Origin: a virus | Virus record (IMG/VR): IMGVR_UViG_3300029267_003268 | Span: 1 to 53,395 of that record | Length of the DNA stretch: 53,395 bases | Strand: one strand, 5' to 3' | In this document: in pieces, positions 18,279 through 28,527 of the stretch | How the letters are laid out: each line of letters opens with the position of its first letter | Numbering within the stretch: position 1 is the first letter of the stretch | Notes under the pieces: generated by a model | What the model was told of the DNA's origin: nothing | Database searches by the model: none | Seen by the model: the letters and a program-made list of their open reading frames with translations, nothing else | Position numbers and translations under genes: made by a program

Positions 18279-18283
18279 AGCCG

Positions 18284-19831
18284 ATGCCGATTTACATACC
18301 ATATTCCAAGAGAGTGCCTCAAGGCAGTCAAGCCGTGCCGCCGCCGTCGGGTTCAGGTCGAGTGTGGCGCGGCGTGGCCGATATGGGGGCCGCGATTGCG
18401 GCGCTGGGGGCCGACTGGCAGAAACGGCTCGAGCGGGAGAAGGACGAGCGCGACGGCCAGAAGCTCAGTGATACCAAGGTTGCGACCCATGTTGCAATGG
18501 CGACATGGATGCGTGATCGCCTGAACGACCCGGAACTCACGAACGAGGATTTTGAGTGGGGCGCCGGGCAGTATGGAATCGCCCACGACCAGACGGTCCA
18601 GAAGGCAATGGAACAGTTGCCGGAATCGGTACGGGACGAATTCATGTCGTACAGCGATCAGATGCGCGAGAAAAATCTCTATGCCTATACCACCAATTTG
18701 CAGGCCGTCGAGCGTGGTTATCGCCAGGACCAGTCTCGTCAGCAGATTCTCTCCCTGTGTCATACGCACGATGAGGAGGGCCTCAAGGAGGCGATTGCAC
18801 ATAACTTGAAGTGGTGGCCGAAAGACGAGCAGGCCGAGTTCCTGGATTGGGCCAAGTCCGAGTTCCTTTACAAGTTGGCGGAGAAGGACCCGGATATGGC
18901 ACTCGCCTCCCTAACGCCCGATATGTTCTCAACGGCGGGCCTGGCCGATAGGGTGCGCAAGGTGATTGCCGACGCCGAAGACGCGCAGGAGAAAGAGGCC
19001 GAGCGGGAGAGAAAGCAAGCGGTCCTCGATGCGGGCCGGCAAGCCTATGCCGATATGGTTACGTACCGCACGAGCGGGGGCGAGCAGGGACAGATGCACT
19101 CCATCGTTGATTTGGCGCAACTCTACGCCGCCGGCGGCATTGGCAAGGAGGCCTACGATGCCTGTATGTCGGTCTGGGAAGATAAGGCCAAACCCGGTAT
19201 CAGTAAACGCCGGCAAGCCTACGACCGAATCAGTACCGCCCTGGACCACTACCGGCGCGGCGATATCTCCGAGGACGAGTACGAGAAAATCCGCCTGCGC
19301 GAGAGCCCGTACCTCGATGATACCGACGCCAAATACTTCATTCGCCAGCGGGGGGACGTTTACGATAAGGCCGTTGCCGACCTGCGGCGTACGGCCATTG
19401 CCGACGCGACCAAAATCTTGGCGCAAGCCCCGCCAGACAATACCTACGAACCGTTCCCCGTGGAGCAGCAGATTGCCATGCGCGGCGAAGTGGGACGGCG
19501 TATGGACGTCTGGGTCGAGCGAAACTTCACCAAGGACAAGCCTATCGACCGGGCGGCGTACGAGCGGGAAGTCCGGGCCACTATCCTGGAAGTGCGCGAG
19601 ACGTGGGACGCGGAGCCCGAAGAGGAGGCCCCGGCGGAGCCGAAAACAGATGCGGAAACGATACCCACCGGGTTCGAGAAGATCTGGCCCCGACTCAGCG
19701 ACAAACAGAAACAGACGGTGCGCCGTTACAGCGACGCCGAGCGAAAGGCGTTCTTGGAAGAACTCAATAAGAAGCCTGTGCCGTTAGGCATGGATATGAA
19801 CGAGGTACCGACGACGAGCTTCATGCGATAG
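18284..19831 (+). CDS. Internal virion protein (gp15-like)
   Basis: 515 aa, almost wholly helical and charged, with no signal or transmembrane segment. In size and position it matches the middle ejectosome component, which would form a periplasmic tunnel. The N-terminal RVPQGSQAVPPPSGSGRVWRG linker then long helices are visible. Pro/Glu-rich spacing occurs near residue 445. Functional assignment rests mainly on context. Confidence 0.6.
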   Translation: MPIYIPYSKRVPQGSQAVPPPSGSGRVWRGVADMGAAIAALGADWQKRLEREKDERDGQKLSDTKVATHVAMATWMRDRLNDPELTNEDFEWGAGQYGIAHDQTVQKAMEQLPESVRDEFMSYSDQMREKNLYAYTTNLQAVERGYRQDQSRQQILSLCHTHDEEGLKEAIAHNLKWWPKDEQAEFLDWAKSEFLYKLAEKDPDMALASLTPDMFSTAGLADRVRKVIADAEDAQEKEAERERKQAVLDAGRQAYADMVTYRTSGGEQGQMHSIVDLAQLYAAGGIGKEAYDACMSVWEDKAKPGISKRRQAYDRISTALDHYRRGDISEDEYEKIRLRESPYLDDTDAKYFIRQRGDVYDKAVADLRRTAIADATKILAQAPPDNTYEPFPVEQQIAMRGEVGRRMDVWVERNFTKDKPIDRAAYEREVRATILEVRETWDAEPEEEAPAEPKTDAETIPTGFEKIWPRLSDKQKQTVRRYSDAERKAFLEELNKKPVPLGMDMNEVPTTSFMR

Positions 19832-19834
19832 GAC

Positions 19835-22800
19835 ATGGCGACCTTTACGACCAAACAGATTGACGATGCCTTCGCCGCCGCCGATACGGTCAACAGCGAT
19901 ATCGAGCGAGCGTTCACCGCCGCCGACGCAGCCCAGCCGAAGAAGCGACGGACGCAGTTTGGGTTCGGGGCGATGGGTCCGCGCGTCGAGCCGTTGCCGA
20001 CGAAGACCCGCAGCGAAGTGGCCGCCGACATGGTGAAGGATCACGACCAGACGGGCCTGAGCTATCCGGATCTGTTCGGCATCTACGATCAGGCCGGCTC
20101 GCAGAGCGATAAGGCTGCCGCCCTGGACCAGCTCATTCTGCGCCGTCAGTATCGCGGCGTCCTGGACGAAATCGGGATGGGACTGGAATCGGGGGCCGCC
20201 AATGTGGAGGGCAGCGCCGCAGGGACGCTCGGCAGCGCACTGCGCCGCGTGGCCCGGTCGCCGTTGTTCTACGGCCTCACGCGGTTTGGTCCGTTCAACT
20301 ATGATGCCGCAAAGGTGGAGCGGGTCGGGGCGGCGTGGGACGATTACGCCCAGCAGCTCTACGACTATTCCAGTTCGCCGCTCTTTCAGCCTGGCAAAGG
20401 GGCCGGGGCCGGGGGCTGGCTGGCCAATACCGTCGCGAAAACGGCGCCCATGATGGGTCTGGCGACCGGGGCGACCTTGGCGACCGGCGGGGCGGCCGGG
20501 GGCTTTCTCGTCGGGGCCGTGGTGGAGGGCGATAACGCCTACCGCGAAGCCCTGGCCGACGGCGCGTCCGAGGAAGAGGCGCAGATGGCCCGCTACGTCG
20601 TGGGAACGGTCAACGGCGTGATTGAAGTAGCGCAGGTCGGCCACATTATGAAGCTGGGCAAGGGCGCTTCCAAGGCGGTTGCCAAGGAGTTCGCCGGCGA
20701 GGCCAGCGATCGCGCCTTGAAGAAGATTGCCCGCGTGGTCGGCAAGCTCGGGAAACAGCATATTGAAGCCTCGATCAAGGAGGGACTCGAAGAAGTGGCC
20801 CAGGAATGGGTCGGGGCCGGGGCCGCAACGATCATCTACGATAAAGATATCGACGTTGAGGACATGATAACACGGCGCTCCCCGACGGCCTTCGCCGGGG
20901 GGGCCGGGGCGGGGTTCTTCTTAGGCGGCGGGTCGCTGGTCTTCAACGCCGCCACAGAGATCGCCGAGGCGACGACCCCGGCTCAGGCAGAGCCCGAAAT
21001 CCCGCAGATGCCGATGGTCGCTACAAAGGAGACGTACGATGCGGCCGTAGCCGAACGGGAGAAAGCGGTCGCCGCACAGCAAGCCGAGACCAAACCCGAA
21101 GCCAAACCGACCGAAGAAAAACAGACCCCGCCCCCGGCCACACCCACCGAGCCGACCGTTGAGGCAAAAGCGCCGGGGGAGGCGGGGCCTGGGGAATGGA
21201 CAGAGGAAATAAGCCCTAAGACGGGCGACATCACCAAGAGAATCCGAGGAGTAGTCCCAAAAGGAGAAGAAGGCGAAGGGGGGGCGATAGAGGTTACGCT
21301 AACATTCAACAAAGACGGAAGTCTGCGCTGGGTTACGGCGAACCACCCCGGAACTCATAATTTTGAATCACAAGTCCAGTTAGACATCGGATTTTTCCCA
21401 GACGGGGCTGGAGGCTTTCGCGCACTTACGGTCCACGATGACCCGTCTTTGGTTCTGCCGCGAATAGACGATATTATCACCCCGGCGACGCAAGAAACAA
21501 TGCCGGGCGCGGCGGGGCCTGGGGAAGCCACTACCGAAAAGGAGGCCGAACATGCCGAGCGTATCCCAGAAACAGGCGAACTTCATGCGGATGTGCATGA
21601 GCAGCGCCGGGCGCAAGAAGGCCAAGAAGAAGTGCCCGCCGAAGAAGGTGGCGAGGCATTACGTACAGGCCGACCGACGACTGAATCGGTGGGGGCTGTA
21701 GAGGCCCGCGAGCCGTGGGAGATGACGAGGGAGGAATATGCCCCACCGCCTCCCGCAGGTGTTTCAGAAGAGGCTCGCCACAAGGGCATGTTGGATGTCT
21801 CCGCTGTACGGGCAGGCTACGCCGCTGTATTGCGAGGTTTGGAGCCCGCCCGGTTGGTGATTGAAAAACATGGCCGTGCGCCCTATGCGGAAGTGATTAA
21901 GGCTATGCACCGGCCGGAGGCCGAAACGCTGGAATTCAACGACGCCCGCCTGGACGCCGTCGATGCGACCGTAAGTGAATTTGAGAAGGAACTGCAAAAG
22001 TACCCGGACAACGTTCTCGAAATGGTGATGCTCTCGCGCGGTCACGGGCTTGAAGGCAAGGCGCGGGCGCTGCAACGAGAAGCCTTTGCCAAAATGCCGA
22101 AGGCGCTAAAGGACTCGAAGATTCGCCGCGCGCTGGACGAAATCGCCGATGACAATTATCGCTACCTCCAGGAAGTCGCCGGGAAGGATGTAGGTAAGGT
22201 CGAAGACTACTTCTACGGCATCTACAAGGGCGGACGCAAAGTCAGTGCTTTCCTCAAACACTGGCGGACCACCGATCGTTATACCAAGCGCAAGAGCTTT
22301 CCCACCTACGCCGACGCCAAAGCCTTCGGGCTGGAAGCGCGAACGAAGAACCCCGTAGAGAATCTGCGGAGGGAGTTTCAGGCGATTGCGCGCCGGACCG
22401 CCATGCAGCAGTTGCACGATTACATGATGGCCGAGGGCAAGGGTATCTATATTGAAGAAACAGACAAGGCGCCTGCCGATTGGGACTTTATCGGGGACCC
22501 GTTGCGACCGGAGCCGGCCTTTGTCGACGCGCGCGTTGAACCGACAATGGCCGCGCTTATCAACAGCCTGATTTCTACCAATAAGATTACGCAGAACAAA
22601 GCCCTGAACGTGATGCGCAAGGTGAACAATGCCCTGCGCAGTTTGAAGTTCATCGGCAGCGCGTTTCACGCCTGGCAGATTGCCAAGCAATCTATCGCTG
22701 ATACCGGCTTCTTGGGTTTCTACAAAGGGACGTCGCGCACGGGCTTCAAGGCACTCTTTACCAACATGACGAAAGACCCCGCGCTGCGTCCTGCGTACCG

Positions 22801-24211
22801 GGACTATATTGAGCACGGCGGCGGCCATCAATACTCTATTGAGTCCGAGGCCCAGCGCGCCGTCAAGAGCATGATGCACGAACTCGACGCAGGGTCCAGG
22901 GTAATCCTCAAAGGCGTAGCGGCGCCGTTTAAGGTGCCCGTTGGTTTTGTGAACTGGATGTTCGAGCAGTACATCCCGGCTGTGAAGTTCGGTAAGTACC
23001 TTGATTCTGTGGGCGAAGCGGTCGGAAAGCAGGGCCGGGAGCTTACCTCGGTAGAGAAGATTGAGCTTATCAAAGAACAGCAGAATTTCTATGGCATGAT
23101 GAACGAACGCCTCTTTGGCCGTAGCGGAACGGTAACGACCGCCTTACGGTTTATCTTCATGGCGCCGGGATACGCGGAGGGCAACTATCGTACGATGTTC
23201 AAGGCCGCCACCCAATGGGGACGCGGGGCTGAGGGTTACAGCGCCGGGCGGTCCCGACGCAATATCGTCAATTCGTGGGTAGTGACTGGGACGCTTGCTA
23301 CCATTGGGACGATAATCCTGACTGGCAAGCCGCCTGAGAAACCGGAGGATCTGGATGATGTACGAGACCTATTGAAGATCGATACTGGCAAGAGAGACCA
23401 ACACGGCGACCGGATTATGATCGATCTGGCCAGCTACGATAAAGATTACTGGAACGTGGCCTTCAATACCCTGCGCGGTCGGCCGGACAAAGCGGTTACG
23501 GAATCACTCAAGCGGATTGGCGGTATGAAGGCGACCAGCTTTGAGATGCTTCACGATGCACAATCGCTGTTTCTGGGCAAGGCGATCTACGATTGGAAGG
23601 GCGACATGGTTTATCGTCCGACCGACCCGTTCGTAGAGAAAATGGCCGAACTGTTTGCACATGAGTTACGCAGGCTGGTCCCTATTTCCGTAAGCGTATT
23701 CAGTCAGAGTCGAAACAAGGGCCTGGATGATTCAGTCGCCGCAATGGAAGCGTTGATTGGATTGCGACCGACCTATGATGAGGATACCTTGAGCAAACGT
23801 GCCGCTATGCGAGACTGCTGGGACCTTCGCGAGAAGCGCGAAGCATTGGCGTGGCGATTGGATCAGTACAAAGATCCCTGGGGGGCAATAGAGTATTACA
23901 ATGAGCAGGTGAAACGGGTGCTCAAGCCCGACTTTGTGCCGAACGATATGCGGCAAGAATGGGAGAAAAAGCTACTTATTGATCCGGTTAGGGTCCTCAA
24001 TTGGAAGCATTTCCCGCCTCATGCAATGACGCTTGCGCAATTACGCAAGGCTATCGCGTCGCACATATATAAGAAACCGTACACTCGCAGTGACGGGCGA
24101 CGCTATCCTGCGGGGCACCCTCATACGGGTTATGAAGATCGGGTGGCGACGTTGCGAGCTGAACTGCAAAAACGTTCTGCCTCTACGCAAGGGACAAGGA
24201 GTACGCGATGA
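19835..24211 (+). CDS. Large internal virion or polyvalent protein (gp16-like)
   Basis: 1458 aa, the largest gene. The N-terminal third has Gly/Ala-rich hydrophobic stretches (GLATGATLATGGAAGGFLVGAVVEGDN and FAGGAGAGFFLGGG) that could insert in membranes. A Pro/Glu-rich linker follows near residues 410-450 and again near 560-640. The C-terminal 700 residues are helical and resemble the large polyvalent protein domains (LPD38 type) common in giant ejection proteins. It is probably injected with the DNA. No lytic transglycosylase motif could be identified. A domain flanked by direct repeats is described separately. Stop overlaps the next start. Confidence 0.7.
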   Translation: MATFTTKQIDDAFAAADTVNSDIERAFTAADAAQPKKRRTQFGFGAMGPRVEPLPTKTRSEVAADMVKDHDQTGLSYPDLFGIYDQAGSQSDKAAALDQLILRRQYRGVLDEIGMGLESGAANVEGSAAGTLGSALRRVARSPLFYGLTRFGPFNYDAAKVERVGAAWDDYAQQLYDYSSSPLFQPGKGAGAGGWLANTVAKTAPMMGLATGATLATGGAAGGFLVGAVVEGDNAYREALADGASEEEAQMARYVVGTVNGVIEVAQVGHIMKLGKGASKAVAKEFAGEASDRALKKIARVVGKLGKQHIEASIKEGLEEVAQEWVGAGAATIIYDKDIDVEDMITRRSPTAFAGGAGAGFFLGGGSLVFNAATEIAEATTPAQAEPEIPQMPMVATKETYDAAVAEREKAVAAQQAETKPEAKPTEEKQTPPPATPTEPTVEAKAPGEAGPGEWTEEISPKTGDITKRIRGVVPKGEEGEGGAIEVTLTFNKDGSLRWVTANHPGTHNFESQVQLDIGFFPDGAGGFRALTVHDDPSLVLPRIDDIITPATQETMPGAAGPGEATTEKEAEHAERIPETGELHADVHEQRRAQEGQEEVPAEEGGEALRTGRPTTESVGAVEAREPWEMTREEYAPPPPAGVSEEARHKGMLDVSAVRAGYAAVLRGLEPARLVIEKHGRAPYAEVIKAMHRPEAETLEFNDARLDAVDATVSEFEKELQKYPDNVLEMVMLSRGHGLEGKARALQREAFAKMPKALKDSKIRRALDEIADDNYRYLQEVAGKDVGKVEDYFYGIYKGGRKVSAFLKHWRTTDRYTKRKSFPTYADAKAFGLEARTKNPVENLRREFQAIARRTAMQQLHDYMMAEGKGIYIEETDKAPADWDFIGDPLRPEPAFVDARVEPTMAALINSLISTNKITQNKALNVMRKVNNALRSLKFIGSAFHAWQIAKQSIADTGFLGFYKGTSRTGFKALFTNMTKDPALRPAYRDYIEHGGGHQYSIESEAQRAVKSMMHELDAGSRVILKGVAAPFKVPVGFVNWMFEQYIPAVKFGKYLDSVGEAVGKQGRELTSVEKIELIKEQQNFYGMMNERLFGRSGTVTTALRFIFMAPGYAEGNYRTMFKAATQWGRGAEGYSAGRSRRNIVNSWVVTGTLATIGTIILTGKPPEKPEDLDDVRDLLKIDTGKRDQHGDRIMIDLASYDKDYWNVAFNTLRGRPDKAVTESLKRIGGMKATSFEMLHDAQSLFLGKAIYDWKGDMVYRPTDPFVEKMAELFAHELRRLVPISVSVFSQSRNKGLDDSVAAMEALIGLRPTYDEDTLSKRAAMRDCWDLREKREALAWRLDQYKDPWGAIEYYNEQVKRVLKPDFVPNDMRQEWEKKLLIDPVRVLNWKHFPPHAMTLAQLRKAIASHIYKKPYTRSDGRRYPAGHPHTGYEDRVATLRAELQKRSASTQGTRSTR
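21181..21526 (+). repeat. In-frame domain insertion bounded by 16-bp direct repeats
   Basis: GGCGGGGCCTGGGGAA occurs at 21181-21196 and 21511-21526, exactly 330 bp apart, so the frame is kept. The enclosed 110 codons form a compact beta-rich domain (VTLTFNKDGSLRWVTANH) unlike the Pro/Glu linkers around it, with visibly lower GC. Both repeats encode AGPGE. This looks like a domain gained by recombination between short repeats. Confidence 0.65.
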
Positions 24212-27200
24212 AAACGATTGTACTGGCGTTACTACTGACGGCGGCGGTGTGGGGGGCGGGGGTAGAGACTGTTTATGAACCCACAATTTATTCCTGCAAC
24301 GGCTCGACGAAGAGCTTCACCTTTTCCTGGGACATCTGGAATACGAGCGCTTCGACCCACGAGGACCTCGTCGTGATCCTGGTGGACTCCGACGGCGACC
24401 CGAGGACCCTGACGGAGAACTCCTCGGGCACCTACGGCTATTCCGTGGCCGCCACCAACAACGACTTCCGGGACGGGCCGGGCGGGACGGTGACGACCGT
24501 TACCGCGTTCGCCAGCGGCTACCAGATCGTCTTGCAGCGGGCCACGCCGCGCACGCAGACCAACAGCTACGGAACGCAGAGCGCCCCGACCGAACGGGAA
24601 GTGGGCAATTCCGTGGACCGACTGACGCTGATGGTCCAGGACCTCGCCGAGCAGGTCGGCCGGGCGCTGCGGGCGCCGGTAGTGGACTACGCCGAGGATA
24701 TGAACCTGCCCGCCGGGTTCGGCAGTGACGTCGGCTACACCTACTGGAACGGTTCGGCCTGGGTGCTGGCGACTACGGGCGTCGATATCGGGTCCCTCAG
24801 CGCCGCCTGGACCGACGTTACCGACGGCACGACCACGACGCTGGCGAACGGGCGCACCGTCCGCGACCAGTTGGGCCGGCCGTTCATCAATGTCAAGACG
24901 GACTACGACGCCGACGATACGGGGACGAGCGAGAGTAGTACGGAGATTCAGGCGGCGATAGATGCGGCGAACACCGCCGGCGGCGGTACCATCTATTTCC
25001 CGGAAGGCACGTACATCGCCGATGCGCTCACCTTGCAGAGCAATCTCACGCTACTCGGCGACGGGATTGGGGCCAGTACGATTAAGATGAAGGACTCGGC
25101 GACGGACGATTTGTTCACGGCGACCAGCGAAAACTATATCTCCGTGCGCGGCCTGACCTTCGATCTGAACGGGAGCAATCAGGGGAATCCGAGCAGTCCG
25201 GCGAGCAAACGAGGGCTCTACTTCAACACGAGCAATCACGTTCGCGTGCAGAATTGCCATTTCAAAGGCTTCTTTGAATATTACATCGATTGCTACACCG
25301 CCTCCGACATTTGGATTCAGGACTGCTACTTCACAGGCAGTGTTCCAGGTACGCCCACGGAATGGACTTCCGGCGACCTCCATTTTACAACGTGTAGTGA
25401 CGTACGAGTACAGAACTGCACGATGGACCACGCCACTCCCAGCGACGCCGACCACGCGATTATCGGGGTGTTTCTGAGTGGCGTGGTGCGCGGCCAAGTG
25501 ACGGGCAACCATTTCATCAACTGCGGGAAGGATACCGGCGGCGGGCATCAGGGCGCTGCCATCGACTTCTATCGAGACTGCGATGATGTGCACGTTCACA
25601 ACAACACCCTGGAGAGTTGCCAGTACATCGGCTGCCGCATCAGTCGTTCTACGAACATTTGGATCAGCGAATGCAGTATTGATACGAGCGATTCGGGGAC
25701 GCAGGAGGCCATCCAAATCTATGCCGACGCGACGACGGATACCGACCGTATCTGGGTGGTAGACTGCAATCTAATGACCAATGATGCCAGCGGCGAGTGC
25801 GTGCTGGTGAGCACCAATGATGCGGCCGGCGACGAGCCGAACGACATTCACATTATCGGCAATACCATGACCGGGCGGTACGGGGTCCATGTGGATACAG
25901 GCGGCTACGGTATCGAGGTCAAGGATAATGTCATCGAGACGACGTATCCCGCGATTCGGGTCGATGAAGGGGGCTCCGCCGCCGTGCTGTCCGGCGTAGT
26001 GGTTGCCGGCAACGTCTGTAGAATGCAGAACTGCGCCGACCAGTACGCCATTCAGGTGGACGGTGACGATGCGGTCGTCGCCAATAACCTGATCCTCGAC
26101 GCCTACAACGGTATCGCGCTGAAGGTCGCCAGCAACGGACTCGTCTGCGGCAATGTAATCGAAGCTTCGAACGACCATCTCCTCGTATACAACGAGACGC
26201 AGGACTGCGATGTGCATGGTAATAAGTATATCGGTGCGGGGACCGTGCTGTGGAATCAGGGGTCCGGCGTGATCGATACGGTCGTGTACGCCCGTGGGAA
26301 CAAGGCGGCGGCCGGGTCGGTGGTGATCGGCGAGGACTCCGACGACGGCACGAATACGCTCACGTTGCAGGCGCAGGCGATGACGGGGAATGTCACGCTC
26401 ACCCTGCCGGCCGACGATGGAGACAACGGGGAGGTCCTGACTACGAACGGTTCGGGCGTGACGAGCTGGTCGGCTGCCGGGGCGGGGGACATTACGGCGG
26501 TCGGCGACTCGGCCAGTGGGGCGGCCTTCACTGCCGATGGGACTGGCAACACCCTGCACTTCGAGGGGTCGAGCGCCGATGCCCACGAGACTATTATTCA
26601 GGGCTACGACGTGGCGGCAGATGTGACGTTCACCTTGCCGCCCGACGATGGAGATGCCGGAGAGCAGTTGCAGACCGATGGCTCGGGCAATCTGACATGG
26701 GAGGCCGCCGGCACGGTCTCCGTCGCTGACGACGAGAGCACAGACGACGGGCACGAGGTCGTGTTCACCACCGACAACACAAACCTGGAGTCCGACGGCA
26801 ATTTTACCTACAACCCGTCCAGCGGGACGGTTGCAGCTACCGAGTTCAGCGGCGGGGGCGGCAATCTGACCGGCGTGGATGCCGCAACGGGAGACAGCGC
26901 GACCGACTTCTTCGACGCCGGTGAAATCCCCGATGACCGGATCAGCGACACCCTGACGTCGAGTACCTGTACGGGCACCGCAGCCATAGCGACGGCGGTT
27001 ACGATTACCGACAATGAGAGTACGGCCGAGAACAATCCCCTGGTCTTTGTCCCGGACGGCGACTTGGACGGCGGCAATTTGGGTCTGGAATCGGATGGTA
27101 CGTGTTACTACACGCCGAGCACGGGCGTTATCACGACTACGGGCTTCGCCGGGGCCTTAACGGGCAATGTGACCGGCGATGTAACCGGCTCCTCCGGTAC

Positions 27201-28392
27201 CTGTACCGGCGAAGCTGCTTCTGTCACCAACGCCACCTTCACCACTGCCCTGACGGTCAATACCGGGACGGTCACGCTGACCGGCCATGCCGACAACGAT
27301 TCTGCACTGACCATTGGCAAGGGCGCGGTTTCGGTGTCCGGCACGAATACCGGGGACAATACCGTCGCGACCTCGGGCGACGCGGCGGTGGACTTCTTCG
27401 GGGCAGGCGTGGACGCTGTTACCGACGCAACGACCTGCACGGACATAGAAGGCACCAAGCTCAGTATCACCGGCGGCACGCTCAACTGCACCGAGACCGA
27501 CAGCGTCGTAGGGGCGGTCTCCGGGATCGTCAAGGCCGACGGCGGGGGCAATATCAGCGCCGCCGTGGCGGGCACCGACTACATGGCGGCGGCGAAATTG
27601 GTGGATATTGTGTGCTCCGGGACGGGCCTTTCCGGCGGGGCCGACGACGTACTGCCGGGCACCGACGCGGACGTGACCATTACCCTCACGCCGGACACCG
27701 TAGCCGGGGCGATCACTGCCGGATCGTACAACAACGATTCGATTCAAGCCGATGACATCGACACGATCAACTGCGGTACGAGCTGCACCTGGGATGCAGC
27801 GAACGACGAGATCGATGTAGACGATGACTTCCTCAAGAACGACGGTGATAGCGGCACCGGTGACTACGACTTCGGCGGAGCGGACCTGGAACTGCCGCAG
27901 GGCCAGACGCCGGACACCGACGGCGATATCGACCTGGACTTCACCGACGGCTCGGTGGTCATTCAACATGGCAGCGCCCACGCGGAATTGGCCGCCTCGA
28001 CCGATGTGGTGGTGGGCAAGCTGATTCGCTCGTTCAGCGCGACGTTGGCCTTCCCCGACTTGCTGCAAGCGGAGATTGACAACTGGCCGCTCAAGGCGAT
28101 TGAGGCCACGGAGTTCCCGCACGGCGTCGTCGTTACCGACATTCACATTAAGACCTCGGCCTCTTCCACGTATGCGATCAACGTAGAGAACTGGGATGAC
28201 CCGACAACGATCAACGGGGTCAATCCGACCATCGATGCGATCACTACCAGTTCCAGTACCGAGGCGAGTGAAGATACGATCACCTATGCCACGATAGCGG
28301 CGGGACAGATCATCATGCTCGATCTGCCTACCACCGACATTAGCTGGGTGCAGATCCAAGTCGAGTACTACGAACCTATTACGAGCCCGTAA
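24208..28392 (+). CDS. Tail fibre or tailspike with beta-helix and a signal peptide
   Basis: 1394 aa. Residues 20-160 match the T7 gp17-like fibre attachment domain (YSCNGSTKSFTFSW, then VLQRATPRTQTNSYG and EVGNSVDRLTLMVQDLAEQ). Residues about 230-650 form a right-handed beta-helix of pectate-lyase type (IQAAIDAANTAGGGTIYFPEGTY), the fold of capsule-degrading spikes. The rest is repetitive and ends in a receptor-binding-like domain. It starts MKTIVLALLLTAAVWG, an apparent signal peptide, with AAGGAG 7 bases before the ATG, so this start is well supported. Relatives of the attachment domain usually lack such a leader. Confidence 0.8.
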   Translation: MKTIVLALLLTAAVWGAGVETVYEPTIYSCNGSTKSFTFSWDIWNTSASTHEDLVVILVDSDGDPRTLTENSSGTYGYSVAATNNDFRDGPGGTVTTVTAFASGYQIVLQRATPRTQTNSYGTQSAPTEREVGNSVDRLTLMVQDLAEQVGRALRAPVVDYAEDMNLPAGFGSDVGYTYWNGSAWVLATTGVDIGSLSAAWTDVTDGTTTTLANGRTVRDQLGRPFINVKTDYDADDTGTSESSTEIQAAIDAANTAGGGTIYFPEGTYIADALTLQSNLTLLGDGIGASTIKMKDSATDDLFTATSENYISVRGLTFDLNGSNQGNPSSPASKRGLYFNTSNHVRVQNCHFKGFFEYYIDCYTASDIWIQDCYFTGSVPGTPTEWTSGDLHFTTCSDVRVQNCTMDHATPSDADHAIIGVFLSGVVRGQVTGNHFINCGKDTGGGHQGAAIDFYRDCDDVHVHNNTLESCQYIGCRISRSTNIWISECSIDTSDSGTQEAIQIYADATTDTDRIWVVDCNLMTNDASGECVLVSTNDAAGDEPNDIHIIGNTMTGRYGVHVDTGGYGIEVKDNVIETTYPAIRVDEGGSAAVLSGVVVAGNVCRMQNCADQYAIQVDGDDAVVANNLILDAYNGIALKVASNGLVCGNVIEASNDHLLVYNETQDCDVHGNKYIGAGTVLWNQGSGVIDTVVYARGNKAAAGSVVIGEDSDDGTNTLTLQAQAMTGNVTLTLPADDGDNGEVLTTNGSGVTSWSAAGAGDITAVGDSASGAAFTADGTGNTLHFEGSSADAHETIIQGYDVAADVTFTLPPDDGDAGEQLQTDGSGNLTWEAAGTVSVADDESTDDGHEVVFTTDNTNLESDGNFTYNPSSGTVAATEFSGGGGNLTGVDAATGDSATDFFDAGEIPDDRISDTLTSSTCTGTAAIATAVTITDNESTAENNPLVFVPDGDLDGGNLGLESDGTCYYTPSTGVITTTGFAGALTGNVTGDVTGSSGTCTGEAASVTNATFTTALTVNTGTVTLTGHADNDSALTIGKGAVSVSGTNTGDNTVATSGDAAVDFFGAGVDAVTDATTCTDIEGTKLSITGGTLNCTETDSVVGAVSGIVKADGGGNISAAVAGTDYMAAAKLVDIVCSGTGLSGGADDVLPGTDADVTITLTPDTVAGAITAGSYNNDSIQADDIDTINCGTSCTWDAANDEIDVDDDFLKNDGDSGTGDYDFGGADLELPQGQTPDTDGDIDLDFTDGSVVIQHGSAHAELAASTDVVVGKLIRSFSATLAFPDLLQAEIDNWPLKAIEATEFPHGVVVTDIHIKTSASSTYAINVENWDDPTTINGVNPTIDAITTSSSTEASEDTITYATIAAGQIIMLDLPTTDISWVQIQVEYYEPITSP

Positions 28393-28403
28393 GGAGATAT
28401 TTG

Positions 28404-28523
28404 ATGGCAACGAAACGAGGCACACCGAAGCGCGATGGCAGCGGCCGGGGCGCGCGAGCCAATCGAGGTAGGGGCGGATGCAAGACAACCCGCTCCACAG
28501 GCAGAGGCAGAAACAGGAGATAG
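28404..28523 (+). CDS. Arg/Gly-rich 39-aa basic peptide
   Basis: A short gene with an excellent AAGGAGAT site. About a third of residues are Arg, with RGT, GRGAR, GRGRN motifs and one Cys, and no acidic residues apart from one Asp. RG-rich peptides commonly bind nucleic acid; a condensing or RNA-binding role is conceivable. Its end contains the ribosome site of the next gene. Confidence 0.55.
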   Translation: MATKRGTPKRDGSGRGARANRGRGGCKTTRSTGRGRNRR

Positions 28524-28527
28524 TAAA

